Under the pieces are notes generated by a model, which saw nothing but the letters and a program-made list of their open reading frames with translations, was not told the origin of the DNA and made no database searches. From Gnomoniopsis sp. IMI 355080 (Eukaryota; Ascomycota; Sordariomycetes; Diaporthales; Gnomoniaceae): a DNA stretch of 64,000 bases. This document shows positions 44,189 to 55,077 of the stretch, piece after piece (within the stretch, counting starts at the first letter, position 1; each line of letters starts with the position of its first letter). The translations under genes and the position numbers were made by a program. Location of the stretch: contig JAPEVC010000130.1 in the NCBI GenBank assembly GCA_027946555.1, positions 1-64,000 on the forward strand, written 5' to 3'.

Positions 44189-45204
44189 ATGTCGGATTCC
44201 CCCCAATCCCCTCCTAAGGAGGTCGAACAAGGTGTACAGTCACCAGACGAGGAAGCACAAATGAACGATCCTCAAGACCCACAGGCAGGCGGCCTCGCCT
44301 ATGAATTTGAAGTCAAGGAGCAGGACCGGTGGTTGCCGATAGCGAATGGTGCGTCTAATTCCCTCTCCTACCCCGTCGTGATTCGTGAGGGGGTGGGTTG
44401 CTTTGGCCATCTCTGGTTTGCCGCTGCATGGCCATAGGCTGCGCTTGGATGACTGGCATGCTTTCGCTCTGCCTCTAAAGCAACATATGCGCATATCTAT
44501 TCGTCCATGTCCCACGATTCGTCCCCGGAGTCGCCAGAGGCGGCTCGTCCCTCATCTTCCAAAAGCGACAAAGCCGACAAATATGACCAGTTTGATGCTA
44601 ACATACGCAACTTTGCCCCAGTCGCTAGGATCATGAAGAATGCTCTCCCAGAAAATGCCAAGATCGCGAAAGAAGCCAAGGAGTGCATGCAGGAGTGTGT
44701 AAGCGAGTTCATCTCCTTCATCACCAGTGAAGGTAGGTCAAGCTCATTGCCATCAGCTGGCAAATGCGACCATTGCTAATGGGGTCGCGTAGCGTCGGAG
44801 AAATGTCACCAAGAGAAGCGCAAGACAGTCAATGGCGAGGACATACTGTTTGCCATGACCTCGCTGGGCTTCGAGAACTATTCTGAGGCACTCAAGATCT
44901 ACCTCTCGAAATACCGCGAGGTGCGTTTCATTTATCCGCCATGATTTTTGGCACACAACTTTACAGCCCGCAGTGGCAGGCTAATGACCTTCTGTAGCAG
45001 TCGCAGTCGAACAGGAATGACAACCAGCAGAACCGTCCTGGGAGCCAGGGGGGCTACGGTGGTCAACCAGGCGCAGCGGGGCCTTCCAATACAGGCTCGT
45101 CGACTTTCCAAGCCGGTGAGCTATCTGGTCAAGGCGCCGAAGGCCCAGATGCGACCTACATGTATCAGCCGGGCAATGGAACTGGTGCAGGAGATGGCTA
45201 CTAG
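44189..45204 (+). CDS. hapC: CCAAT-binding complex subunit HapC (HAP3/NF-YB)
   Basis: Histone-fold subunit of the trimeric CCAAT-binding factor, nuclear. Exons 44189-44348, 44622-44732, 44793-44920, 44998-45204; 201 aa. The N-terminal 50 residues are acidic. The histone fold starts at DRWLPIAN, crosses an intron to VARIMKNALPENAKIAKEA, and continues CMQECVSEFISFITSEAS, EKCHQEKRKTVNGEDILFAM and LGFENYSEALKIYL, all hallmarks of NF-YB. The tail is Gln/Gly/Asn-rich and ends GAGDGY. Intron 1 is long (273 nt) and its 3' half is open in the frame of exon 2 from an ATG at 44507. Start chosen at MSDSPQSPP, the only ATG giving the complete N-terminus. Confidence 0.95.
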
Positions 45205-46769
45205 AAGAGTTTCAGTCTCGGGTCAGACGAACCGTGGATTTACGACGAGGCAGTATCGCTGCAGCCAAACGGATCCATGGTTCTATCTCCTGTGGCCAAA
45301 CCAGGAGGTCGTGGTCCTTCACAAGCGGAGCTTTTAGAAACTCAGGTCGCAGATACCGAAGTTCCAAGATCTGCCGACTGGGGAAGATGGAATAAATTGT
45401 GAGGCATGTCGAGGGTAGCCGGCGACGGGCGACGTAAACGAGAGCGACATTATTGGGGACGGCCTTGTACGGAATACTTGCACCGTGCACACATAACAGC
45501 TATGGTGGATGTATAGGGGAAAAAAGGGGGTCTTTCAGGCTCTGTGGTCAAAAGGAAGGGACCTGTCGGACTCTGCGCGTTGTCTGGTTTGGTTAGATTC
45601 CCCCTAAAGCTTTTTCCTTACTTTTTGCGCTTCTGGGATATTGGACCTGCGACTGTGCCACTAGTACTACTTTGTCCATTCACCCTGACTACAGTCAACC
45701 TTCAAGAGCATCAACAGTCTCTGCCAGCGAGTATGAAAACAGACACGCTATAAATTTCTGGTAATTAATCGAAATGCTAAATTGACATGCTTGATGATTT
45801 CTTTTTGTCCACCGTTTCTGCTTTCTGATGAACCACGAGCCATCTTTCTGGATCTTCTGTAGGCGAGCTGACTGTGACTTATGCATCATCCCAAGTGTCA
45901 CACTCCGAAAAGAAAAAAAATATAGGCATTGGTTTGCCTGTCATAGGATTTCTGAGACACTCGGCCTTTGCTGCGTAATCTGTGTAACCCTTCTCGATGT
46001 GTTCCTTTGCAGTTACAACTGCTTGTGTGATTTAGCCGCAGGAGGCGTGGAGATGTTGATTGGCCCTTTATTTGGAAGCATGTTGTGCTCGCGATGGGTT
46101 GAGAAAGTGTTGGCGCGATCTTGCGATGTGTTACAAACAGGCGCAGAGAGGGGAATGGGTTGATCTGTGTGGGTTTTCCATTCGCGCCCTCCCCCCTTCC
46201 CCGTTCCACATACACAACCACTAGATAAGAAAGGTGTGGAGATCGACCACCTAACTTTCCAAGTTTTCCCGTCTGGCAATGTCTTCTTCTCACCTGTTTA
46301 CGATATATCATATTCGATTCATGTTCCCATTAGAAACGACAAAACGCACGATCATGCTATATTGTATGTAAGAAGGTAGTACCAGTGGCTGACATCGATA
46401 GGCTTATTGGTGGCCTTCATATCGCGTAAGGTGAATGTCAGGAGGCTAGTTCAAGCAGAACATATACTCATCATACAGTTCGACATGGCCACCAGAGGTC
46501 ACCTGTCAACTGATTCAAAACCGGCTGAGCGGAGTAGTTTCGCAGTTCGTGAATGACCAGACTGCCATTGATGAAGTCATGCTAGTGTACAGCAAGACAA
46601 CGTCATCCACTCAGCGATGAGTGAGTGGGATGATTCATCTGGCATATATGTACCTACCAAGGTATATGGGAACATTCATGGCGCTATTTATGGATTTTTG
46701 ATTGTGCACAATTTTTGGCTTACAGGATTCTAGGTTCGAACCTGTTTCACTTTAAAAAAAAGAAAGACC
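45205..46769. other. Intergenic region, no gene seen
   Basis: 3' flank of HapC followed by AT-rich sequence and the promoter side of the MDR oxidoreductase. A TACCTACCAAGGTA fragment resembling the recurrent motif is near 46650. Confidence 0.45.
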
Positions 46770-47885
46770 ATGGCATTCCAATCACCTTCCACCATGCGCG
46801 CCATCGGCGTACTCCATTATGGTCCCGCATCAAACCTGCACTCCACCACGCTGCCCACACCCAAACCCGCAGCCCGCCAACTCCTCGTCCGCACAAAGGC
46901 CGTCTCCGTCAACCCAATCGACATCAAAGTACGCGCCGGTACCTACGATGACGCCCCAGACTACTACCCGCGCGTCAAGGCCTCCACGACACAATACAAC
47001 GAGCCGCATGTGATGGGCTACGACGGCGCGGGCGTGGTGGAGGCCGTGGGCGAGGACGTGCGCCACTTCCAGCCGGGCGACGCGGTGTTTTTCCTCGCCA
47101 ATCCGCTCATGCAGGGGACGTACGCCGAATTCGTCGCCGTAGACGAGCGGCATGCGGGCCACAAGCCGGCATCGCTCGACTTTGTGCAGGCGGCTGCGAT
47201 GCCACTGACGTACGGCACGGCGTATGAGGCCCTCGTGGACCGGCTAGGGATCGTGCCAGGCAAAGGGGAGAAGGCCGGGCTGGTGATTATCAATGGTGGC
47301 GGTGGTGTGGGGAGCATCGCGACGCAGATTGCGCGCAAGGTGCTAGGGTTACCGGTGGTGATTACGACGGTGTCGAGGCCCGAGACGGAGGCGTTTTCGC
47401 GGTCGATGGGCGCGACGCACGTGGTGAATCACAGGGAGGATATCGTGCGGCAGATACGGGCGCTGCAGGACTTGCCCGCGGACGTGCCGTTGAAGTATGC
47501 GCTGGTGACGAGCCGCACGGAGCAGTACATTGCGCCGCTGGCCGAGGTGCTGGTCACGTTTGGCAAAGTGTGTAGTATTGTACAAGCCAAGTTCGACATG
47601 TACGGGAGCCAATTTATGAGTAAGAGCTTGACCTTTTCGTGGTGCTGGCTGTGTAGTGGCGCGTACCACGGCTACGTGAATGATCGGGAGGAGAAGCATC
47701 ATGAATGGTTTGAGGAGCTGGCGCGTTTGTTGGACCAGGGCGAGTTAAAGTGTCATTTGACGAGGAGGTTAAGGCTTAATGTGGCCGGCATCAAGCAGGC
47801 GCATGAAGTTGTTGAAAATGGAACGACTGTGGGCAAGATTGCGCTTGGGGTGGATGAGGATGGTGATGGAAACGTGTTTGAGTAA
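46770..47885 (+). CDS. MDR-superfamily NADPH-dependent oxidoreductase (zinc-type ADH-like)
   Basis: Intronless, 371 aa. N-terminal GroES-like domain (residues about 10-140: LVRTKAVSVNPIDIKVRAG, MGYDGAGVVEAVGED, FQPGDAVFF) and Rossmann domain with NGGGGVGSIATQIAR near residue 175. The Cys/His set that binds catalytic and structural zinc in true alcohol dehydrogenases is absent, which points to the quinone oxidoreductase or zinc-free branch; databases often name this subgroup zinc-type alcohol dehydrogenase-like. Substrate unknown, probably reduction of enones, quinones or aldehydes with NADPH. The ATG sits in AGACCATGGC, and a second in-frame Met follows eight codons on. Confidence 0.88.
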   Translation: MAFQSPSTMRAIGVLHYGPASNLHSTTLPTPKPAARQLLVRTKAVSVNPIDIKVRAGTYDDAPDYYPRVKASTTQYNEPHVMGYDGAGVVEAVGEDVRHFQPGDAVFFLANPLMQGTYAEFVAVDERHAGHKPASLDFVQAAAMPLTYGTAYEALVDRLGIVPGKGEKAGLVIINGGGGVGSIATQIARKVLGLPVVITTVSRPETEAFSRSMGATHVVNHREDIVRQIRALQDLPADVPLKYALVTSRTEQYIAPLAEVLVTFGKVCSIVQAKFDMYGSQFMSKSLTFSWCWLCSGAYHGYVNDREEKHHEWFEELARLLDQGELKCHLTRRLRLNVAGIKQAHEVVENGTTVGKIALGVDEDGDGNVFE

Positions 47886-48482
47886 AACTTGCTAGTATTA
47901 AGCGACTTTCCCTGTATCGCAAGCTGAAGACACTGGGTGCCTCTGACCGATAGATTTCGCGCATCTTGAAGACAACAGCTCTGATAGAGTGAGACCCCCG
48001 TCGCATATCCACATGCTGTAAATATTCTTCTGAATTTTGAATGTTCTTGTTGCATTGACCGTGTCTACTTCAACATTTCATCGTACACCCATGCTCTGGC
48101 ACCCTGTGACCCGTCGGTTCCCATGCTTTGTCCAGCAAATAGCTCTTCTACAAGTCCATTGGGAACTCGAGAAATGTTCGACTCCGGCTCCAACCCTCTG
48201 TCATCCAGCGCAGTTGTTATGCTGAGGTATGCTACGCCACGTACTTCTAACAACGCCTCTTGATGGCCATCCAAGTCTCCAGCTAATGTTCAACCGCCAT
48301 GCACGCCAAGCCATATGATGCTCAAGTCAGAAAACGCCACCTGCAAGTTGTAGCAATATGCCTTGTCATATCATGCTCATCAAACACGCATACCGAATGC
48401 TCCCTGCGTGACGACCTCGTCAACATCGGATGCGTGAATGTCTACCGCACGATTTCCTCCATACAATGGGCCAGACGACTAC
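47886..48482. other. Convergent intergenic region
   Basis: 3' flanks of the MDR gene and the MOB gene. No coding feature recognised. Confidence 0.5.
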
Positions 48483-50100
48483 TCAAGCTGCAACTCCACC
48501 CAATTGAAGCAGTCTCTGGCCAGCTTTGAGGTTGGCGTATTCGTAAGGCTTTGACTCTGGAGGGAAAGTGCCATTGGCAGCCCAAAGGTCGATCAGAGGT
48601 TGCATAGGCTCTAACTCATGAGGCCGGAGCATGTCGAGAGCGGTCGCGGTGAGGATAAAGTGGCTGAAACAGCTGTTGAGTTGCTTTTCGAGGTTCAGGT
48701 GATAGAAAGGCTCGGTGAAGTGGGCCCAGTAGAGGTGCGCATAGACACGGAACATTTGGCGGAAAATGGTCTGGCAAACCTCGACAAAATTCTGGGGGAA
48801 GCCCGATCGTTTGCCCACCCAGTCAGGCTCCCCAGGGCTGGTCAACTGGGAGAGAGGCGTTGTAGTAATGCTGGGGTTGTGGGCGTAAGAGACTCCAGAG
48901 GCCTCTGTGGGGAAAATCTTGGTGTCGTCAATCTTGCCCGATATCCATCGCTGCATAAGCGTAATATACTCTTGGGCCGGTAGCTCCACAGGTTCCCTTC
49001 GGCTATTGAGCCAGGTGAAGGAGTGATGCCTGTAGACTTGTTAGTACTCATACAGACATGGAGGGAGCGGCTTCACTCACAAGCCTGCAGACATGCGTGG
49101 GCACGATGACGCGTTGCAAATCGACAGACCGTCCTCCTCCTTCTCGTGAATGACACGGACGAAATTCCACAGATTTCGATAGTGCTCAACGACTACGTCC
49201 AACGGTTAGCCCTCGTGTCTCTCAAGCTTTGTCTCAAAAGGAGGCACCAACCTTGATGAGCGATCCATTCTCCTTGCTCAACCGTCTTTGGCCTAGCACT
49301 CAGGGTCATGAAGTTGCCCTTCACGATGTGCTTGGCGTAGTTAGGATTGAGCCACAGGGGCAGAGGACGGGGCAATTGATATGACTCAAGGTCCTGGCCT
49401 CCGGCCATGATACCTCCCTGATCGGCCATGCCTATTGTGGAGGCAAAGGAAGGGGACTTTGGCAGAGGCGGAAGGTTGGCAGACAGGCTAGCCGAGGCAG
49501 GCGATTGCGACTGGCTGCCAGAATTCTGCGTCCTGCTCAGGTCCAAGGGGGAAAGAGGCGGTTGGCTGGAGGCACTGCCAGTCTTTCCTGGTCCAGGGGA
49601 TTTGCTGTTGGAGCCCCGGAACCGGGCGTTGCTATGAAAATATACGGTCAGTGGCGAACTAACGAAGAGGTGAGGCGGTGAGGTGGTGAACTGGTCTCGT
49701 TCGGGAAAAGTGGAACTTTAGGGACTTGTGTTAGAGGGTCGGGCCGTCGGAAGCAAGAAGCAAAGAATTGACCTGTCTGTTGAAGACAAAGGCTATCCCG
49801 AGCCAAGGACGCCCAAACACAGCTGTTCAGTTGCACAGAGGGTGTTTCCTATGGCTTTGCATATCAACGAGGACGGTGGCCCAAAGGTGGCACACAGCAT
49901 TGTTTCAATCCTGGACCCATGACTGAATATGCAAGTAGACTCCACGAGACGCCATCTCAAGTGGTGGAGTTGCTCAAGCAAGACACAGAGACAAGGAGGG
50001 ATAGAGCTCTTATACCAGTACTCGTGCAGTGTGGGTTGAGGTGGGGTGAAGTGCTGAACAGGTAGAGAGACACTCACATCCCAGAGAAGAGATTGGACAT
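48483..50100 (-). CDS. MOB kinase activator (Mob1/phocein family), MOB2-like
   Basis: Co-activator of an NDR-family kinase (the COT1/Cbk1 or DBF2 branch). Exons 50100-50078, 49631-49252, 49192-49081, 49029-48483; 353 aa, joined frame exact. The first coding exon is only 23 nt (MSNLFSG) and the first intron 446 nt, long for this window. A Ser/Pro/Gly-rich N-terminus of about 75 residues precedes the MOB fold: HIVKGNFMTLSARPKTVEQG, WNFVRVIHEKEEDG, then the zinc-binding part CNASSCPRMSAGLHHSFTW, YITLMQRWISGKIDDTKIFP, FRQMFRVYAHLYWAHF and LNSCFSHFILTATALDML. VKGNF with the N-terminal extension favours MOB2 over MOB1; the C-terminus (ANLKAGQRLLQLGG) is longer than in yeast Mob2. Fungi often have two MOB2 paralogues, so which one is open. 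Divergent from LEO1. Confidence 0.87.
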
Positions 50101-50675
50101 GGCCAATGACGGTACAGTACCACGAGATGAGCCTTGTTGGCAGCGATCGAAGTCTGCGGGGAACTCGGGACAGAGAGCTCTCTTCTTTGTATGTGGTGCT
50201 TGTTTGACGCCTCGGCTTTGGGGGTGTCGAAAGAGGGCAAGCGAGCAAGATCGTTCTTTGCTGTGCTTATAAGTTAGGCCAAAATGGACGCCGACTGCAA
50301 AATAAGGGGTCAAGCCCACTGTGCGGCGCCTGGGAAGGGAAACTGCCATGCCAAGAGACTGTAACACAGGGGTTCACTAAGGTGACATCACACTAAGCCA
50401 ATTTGAGCCACCCAGACTGTGAATTCCACCCAGGCTTTGCCTGCCAACATCTTTCAACAGCGCCGAGCTTTGAACCTTGGAGTCTACCAAAAGAGGCTAC
50501 CAACTACAACTTGCAAACAACCTCAATTCCTCATCCTGAACTTTCAGACATTTGGATAGACTCCTACCTCCGTCTTGCTTACAGGATCGACTCCCCGACA
50601 GCTGTCCCTAAGAGCCTTCAATACTTTCATTACCCTTTCCCATATCAAAGAGCTCCAACAGCCCCCATCGCCGCC
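50101..50675. promoter_or_regulatory. Divergent promoter region, MOB2-like / LEO1
   Basis: 575 bases between two divergent start codons. A frame open upstream of LEO1 reaches an ATG at 50403 but its extra 91 residues look like leader. No element assigned. Confidence 0.5.
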
Positions 50676-52021
50676 ATGTCCGACCTGGACGACCGAGTTG
50701 ACGACGTCTCCGACGGCGGAGGCGACGACCTCTTCGGCGACGACGATGGCGATGACGCGTCTCAAATCGAGGACAACCCGCCCATTCCCAGCGACGATGA
50801 GTCGGACCCGGACCAAGCCCGCAGACGAAGCGCGACACCCGACAGCCCACCACACCGTGGTGGCCGGAGCCAGAGGGACCTGACTCCGGAGGTGGTAGAA
50901 GAAAACCAATTGGTCCATTCCGAGACCCTGTTTCGTCATGGTCTGCCCAAAACCGACGGAAAGGTAAGGAGACGCCTTGTCTCGAGTCTCTGGTCTTATG
51001 ATCGTGTCTAACTCATGTCAAGATGCAAATCGCCAAAGTACCCAACTTCTTGCGATTCATCCCTGAATTATACAACGAAGAGGCACCTATTTCCGAATGG
51101 GCCATCGAGAACTCATTGCGCCAAATACCGGTGAATCTTGTCCGATACCGTCGTAACCCGCAGACAGGCGACTTGGAGAGCAACGCGAATATTTACAGAT
51201 GGAGTGATGGTTCTATGACTGTGCAGGTCGGCGAAGAACACTATGACATCCAGGTCAAACCCCAGATACCCCCACCTCACAAGGCATACATGCCCGATCG
51301 CGACGCCAACCGTTATATTGCTGCTGCTCAAGAAGGCATGCAACAGCTCCTCACTGTTGCACACGTTACCGAAGAATGGGCGATACGTCCCGATAGGCAG
51401 CGTGTGGAGGAGGATACCGAGCGTCTCAGGGAGCAGATGGGCCTGGCGAGTGGAGGGGCGAGGGAGGGCGAGCTGATCATCACCACCACCCAGGATCCTG
51501 AATTGCAAAAGAGACAGGCTGAGTTGGCAGAGAAAGAGCGCATTCGTGCTCAGCGGAAACGCGAGAATGCCCAGTTGCGAGTCGAGGCCGGACCAGGCGG
51601 GTTTCGGAAAGGTGCCTCCAGCTCCATGGGCCTGGGTGACCTGGAGAGTGGCCGACGCGCTGCATCAGGGCGCAAGAGGGGCGCCGGTGGCTCGGCGAAG
51701 CGGAGTCGTGCCAGGAACGACGACTACGATTCGGACGACGAAGGTCAATACGGACAAGACGCCTACGATAAACACGACGACTTTATTGCGTCCAGTGGCG
51801 ACGAGGTCTCAGAAGGTGACGACGACGATATTCTCGACGACGGGGATGTGGAATTTGAGCGAGAGCGACCACACGCTAAGCGTCAGAGAACAGAGGAGCA
51901 CTCGGACGAGGCCGATGCTGATGCGGATGGTGAGCCTGATGATGACGCCCCTGCAACAGCTGGCGACCATAGTCGACGTCGTGTGCGTCGCGTGGTGTCG
52001 GACGACGACGACGATGAGTAG
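50676..52021 (+). CDS. LEO1: RNA polymerase II-associated PAF1 complex subunit LEO1
   Basis: Subunit of the PAF1 complex, which travels with elongating RNA polymerase II and supports histone modification. Exons 50676-50963 and 51023-52021; 428 aa. The acidic N-terminus (MSDLDDRVDDVSDGGGDDLF) leads to the conserved Leo1 core: AKVPNFLRFIPELYNEE, VNLVRYRRNPQTGDLESNAN, YRWSDGSMTVQVGEEHYDIQ and RDANRYIAAAQEGMQQLL. Then come a charged helix rich in Arg/Glu/Ala and an Asp/Glu-rich tail ending SDDDDDE, as in other Leo1 proteins. ATG at 50676 (GCCGCCATGTCC) is preferred over the in-frame ATG at 50403 because the acidic start is typical. Confidence 0.95.
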
Positions 52022-52678
52022 ACCATGTCGGAGTTGAGAGCTTTAAGAGTGGCCATAATGCTGCCCTACGTGGATAAAACCTTATCATTCGGGGATGATT
52101 CTCAGTCAAGAATGGTATATAAGGACTTCGCACCCAATTATTTTGCATGGGAGAGATCTATCTGTGTTGGCGTTGCGGCATACATTCATCGACCGGCATT
52201 GCAATTCGAGCCGGTTTTGAAAATAACATAATGCGGCTTTGTGACTTTCGAGGTATAGGGCTTTGGAGCAGACACAGCAGACAGCGCGAGCTATGTATAT
52301 AGGCTGTTTGATTACTCTGCACCATGTCCTTCGCCGCAGATACCTCATGCTTTTTAATTGTACTGGCGCAAAATTCATAATTTATGCCTCCATTCCCTCT
52401 CGTGGGGCCTTCCAAATGTACCCAATGTCTCGGCCAATCCGCGGCAGGGGCAATGCGGATGTCAGCGTTCCACTTTCCCCACGATCTTCACATGTCACTA
52501 CTTGCCCTCCTACGCTCCCTGGCTTAACGTCACTCCCCAACACACCCGCTCCCGGACTCTCCTCAGAAGGGCGCCGGCCTTTCAGACCTTCGCTCCACAA
52601 TGGACTGACAGCATTGAATCTTGCACCTTTCCTTTATTCCGTTCAAATGCCCCTCAGCAATTGCGGTGTCGTGAAATC
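52022..52678. other. Intergenic region, no gene seen
   Basis: 3' flank of LEO1 and promoter side of the patatin-like gene. A near-consensus CCAAT (GGCCAATCC) is near 52430. Confidence 0.5.
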
Positions 52679-54706
52679 ATGGGGTCGATTACGTTGGTGA
52701 TCGCGGGCATCTGGGGCCTAATTGTCGAGATCTTCAACTTCTGGTGTAGGGTGAGTGCTCAATTACTTCTGCTGCAGTACAATACCGCCCCTTCTGTACA
52801 AATCCTCATGGACTGACGTCGCCACAATTCAAACAGCGATTTCTCGCCTGGTACCGACGCAAAGCCCCTGCCGAGCTCTGGCTCGATGTCCTTCGCCATG
52901 CCGAGTCGTACGAAGAGTGGGAAGAAGCAGCTCTACGCCTTGATAACCTCCTCGGACTCGACCTCTGGCGCTATAATCAGGTTTCGCGATACTACGACTA
53001 CCGGCTCATTAATGAAAGGCTGGACAGCTTGACCGTCGCGCGCGAGGAGCAGGACATACAAGGGCTGGTCAACCTGCTACGATCTGGACTGGTGCGTAAC
53101 TTGGGTAACATCACCGCGACAAAGTTGTACAACAGGAGCTTTGCCGGGACAAAGTTTCTCATTGAGGAGTACATCACACAAGTCGCCGTGGCGATTGAGG
53201 ATATCAGCCGCCTCCCTGCAGTGCCGCCCAGCGGTGTAGGCTTCCTCACAACCACTGACCCAAGTAACAGCAATGCCAACGCGCTCGGCTCATCGTCTGC
53301 GCAATTACAGCCCCCTACCGTGCACTTCAGTGACAACAGCCCCAGCAACGCTGCCGCAGAAGGACTCGTCGCGAATACCAAGGCGCCCATGACGATGTCG
53401 AATCAAATGAAGCTGGATTTTGTGCATGATACGAGGCAAGCCTTTGGCCGCAGCACACTTGTGTTACAGGGTGGTGCTATTTTTGGGTTGTGCCACCTGG
53501 GCGTCGTCAAGGCTCTGTTCCTGCGCGGTCTCCTCCCTCGCATTATTACTGGTACTGCAACGGGGGCGCTAATCGCCGCACTGGTGGCTATACACAAGGA
53601 GGAAGAACTGCCTGCTGTGCTGAAAGGTGATGGCATTGATCTCAGTGCTTTTTCTGCAAAGGCGACGGCGAAAGGCAAGGAAAGCGACGCGGATGGGGGG
53701 CAGTCTTACTTCAGCAGGCGCGGAACTCTGCTGAGGAGGATAAGGCGGTTCTGGAAGGAAGGGTACTTCCTTGACGTCAAGGTATTGGAGCAATGTGTGC
53801 GCGCCAATGTCGGTGATCTCACGTTTGAGGAGGCATATGCCAGGAGTAAAAGGGTACTAAACATCACTGTGGCCACGGCGGGGCAGGCTGGTGTACCAAC
53901 GCTGTTGAACTACTTGACAGCGCCGAATGTGGTTTGTACTAAATCCTCTCCCGAAAGGGATGCTTTAAACTGACTATCCGTAGTTGATATGGACAGCCGC
54001 AGTGGCCTCGAACGCCTCGACACCCACGTTCTATGGTCACAAGGAGACAATCATCCTTTGCAAAGATCACGAGGGCAATATTGTCCCTTGGGCTCCTGCG
54101 AATGAGATCGACCTTCGCCACTGGACCCATGTCTCTTATACGGAGCGCAACTCGCCCCTGATGCGGATTGCCGAACTGTTCAACGTGAACCACTTCATCG
54201 TTTCCCAGGCTCGACCCTACCTTATCCCATTCTTACAATCAGATATGCATGGACCCTCACTCCTGGAGACACGCAACAAAGTGCTATCTATCACTGCGTT
54301 CCTCGTCAGAATGGTGGGCTTGGAAGTGAGACATCGTCTCCGACAGCTGGACACTCTCGGCCTTTTACCCACAGGCATTAGAAGATTCCTGGTGGATGAG
54401 CGTGTGCCCGGCGCAAGCGTGATGCTAGTTCCCGAGGTCACTGCTGGAGACTTCATTAGACTATTGGAGACGCCCACGAGAGAGACGCTGGATTACTGGA
54501 TTTCCCGAGGAGAAAGGAGTGTTTGGCCGGCCGTCTCGGCTCTAAAGGTGCGCTGTGCCATCGAGGCGGAACTTGATCGGGCGTACCAAATGGCGAGACG
54601 ACTTAAGGCAGGAAGTTTGAGGAGAAAGTCAAGTATGTCTAATAATGTCACAGTTAGTGGAAAGGACCACAGACATCGCGCTAATAGCCTGGGCGCGAAT
54701 CATTGA
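52679..54706 (+). CDS. Patatin-like (TGL3/4/5-related) protein with altered catalytic dyad
   Basis: Related to fungal triacylglycerol lipases and lysophospholipid acyltransferases of lipid droplets. Exons 52679-52750, 52837-53931, 53984-54706; 629 aa. A hydrophobic N-terminal span (SITLVIAGIWGLIVEIFNFW) is followed by the family helix region (DUF3336 type: FLAWYRRKAPAELWLDVLRH, EEWEEAALRLDNLL). The patatin domain starts LVLQGGAIFGLCHLGVVKAL (oxyanion GG). The nucleophile elbow expected as GxSxG reads G263-T-A-T-G267, so Ser is Ala265. Where active relatives have a DGS motif before xLAEMFNVxHxIxxQ, this protein has H438-V-S440 before RIAELFNVNHFIVSQ, so the Asp is missing too. Likely a catalytically dead paralogue in a membrane or lipid-droplet role. 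Confidence 0.87.
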
Positions 54707-55077
54707 GTTTTGGTCTGGGTATGCCAATCCAGAGGAAAAGGAAATATTTGTCACTTAGCTACTTCTTGCATGAGTTTGAGTAATATGAACGGGTGGATCA
54801 GGGTAGGCGTACATGGCACCTAGGTAATATGGACTGGAGCATGAAGTCGGCATTGGTGGATCCTCGTGGGCATTTTCTTATTCAGGTGGCATGGTGCCAC
54901 TCACTATTGATATGAATGCTATGACCAAAAAAAGTTCATTGGATGTACGATTAGGCACGATAATCGCTACCAGAAGAGAAACAACGGATGCAATTACGCA
55001 AACTGGCTAAGGGCTATGCTGCCCTTTGTCAACCCGCCCCAGGAGTCCACCTGTGCACCGATAAAGACATCTTGCGT
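54707..55077. other. Convergent intergenic region
   Basis: 3' flanks of the patatin-like gene and the amidase gene. AT-rich, nothing else seen. Confidence 0.5.

Noticed and set aside
44507..44779. Separate gene starting MSHDSSPESPE
   Set aside because: It is the 3' part of HapC intron 1 plus exon 2 and part of intron 2; kept only as a possible alternative start of HapC.
46730..46745. GGTTCGAACC, which looks like a tRNA T-arm
   Set aside because: It is a simple palindrome; flanking bases do not form a T-stem, acceptor stem or anticodon arm.
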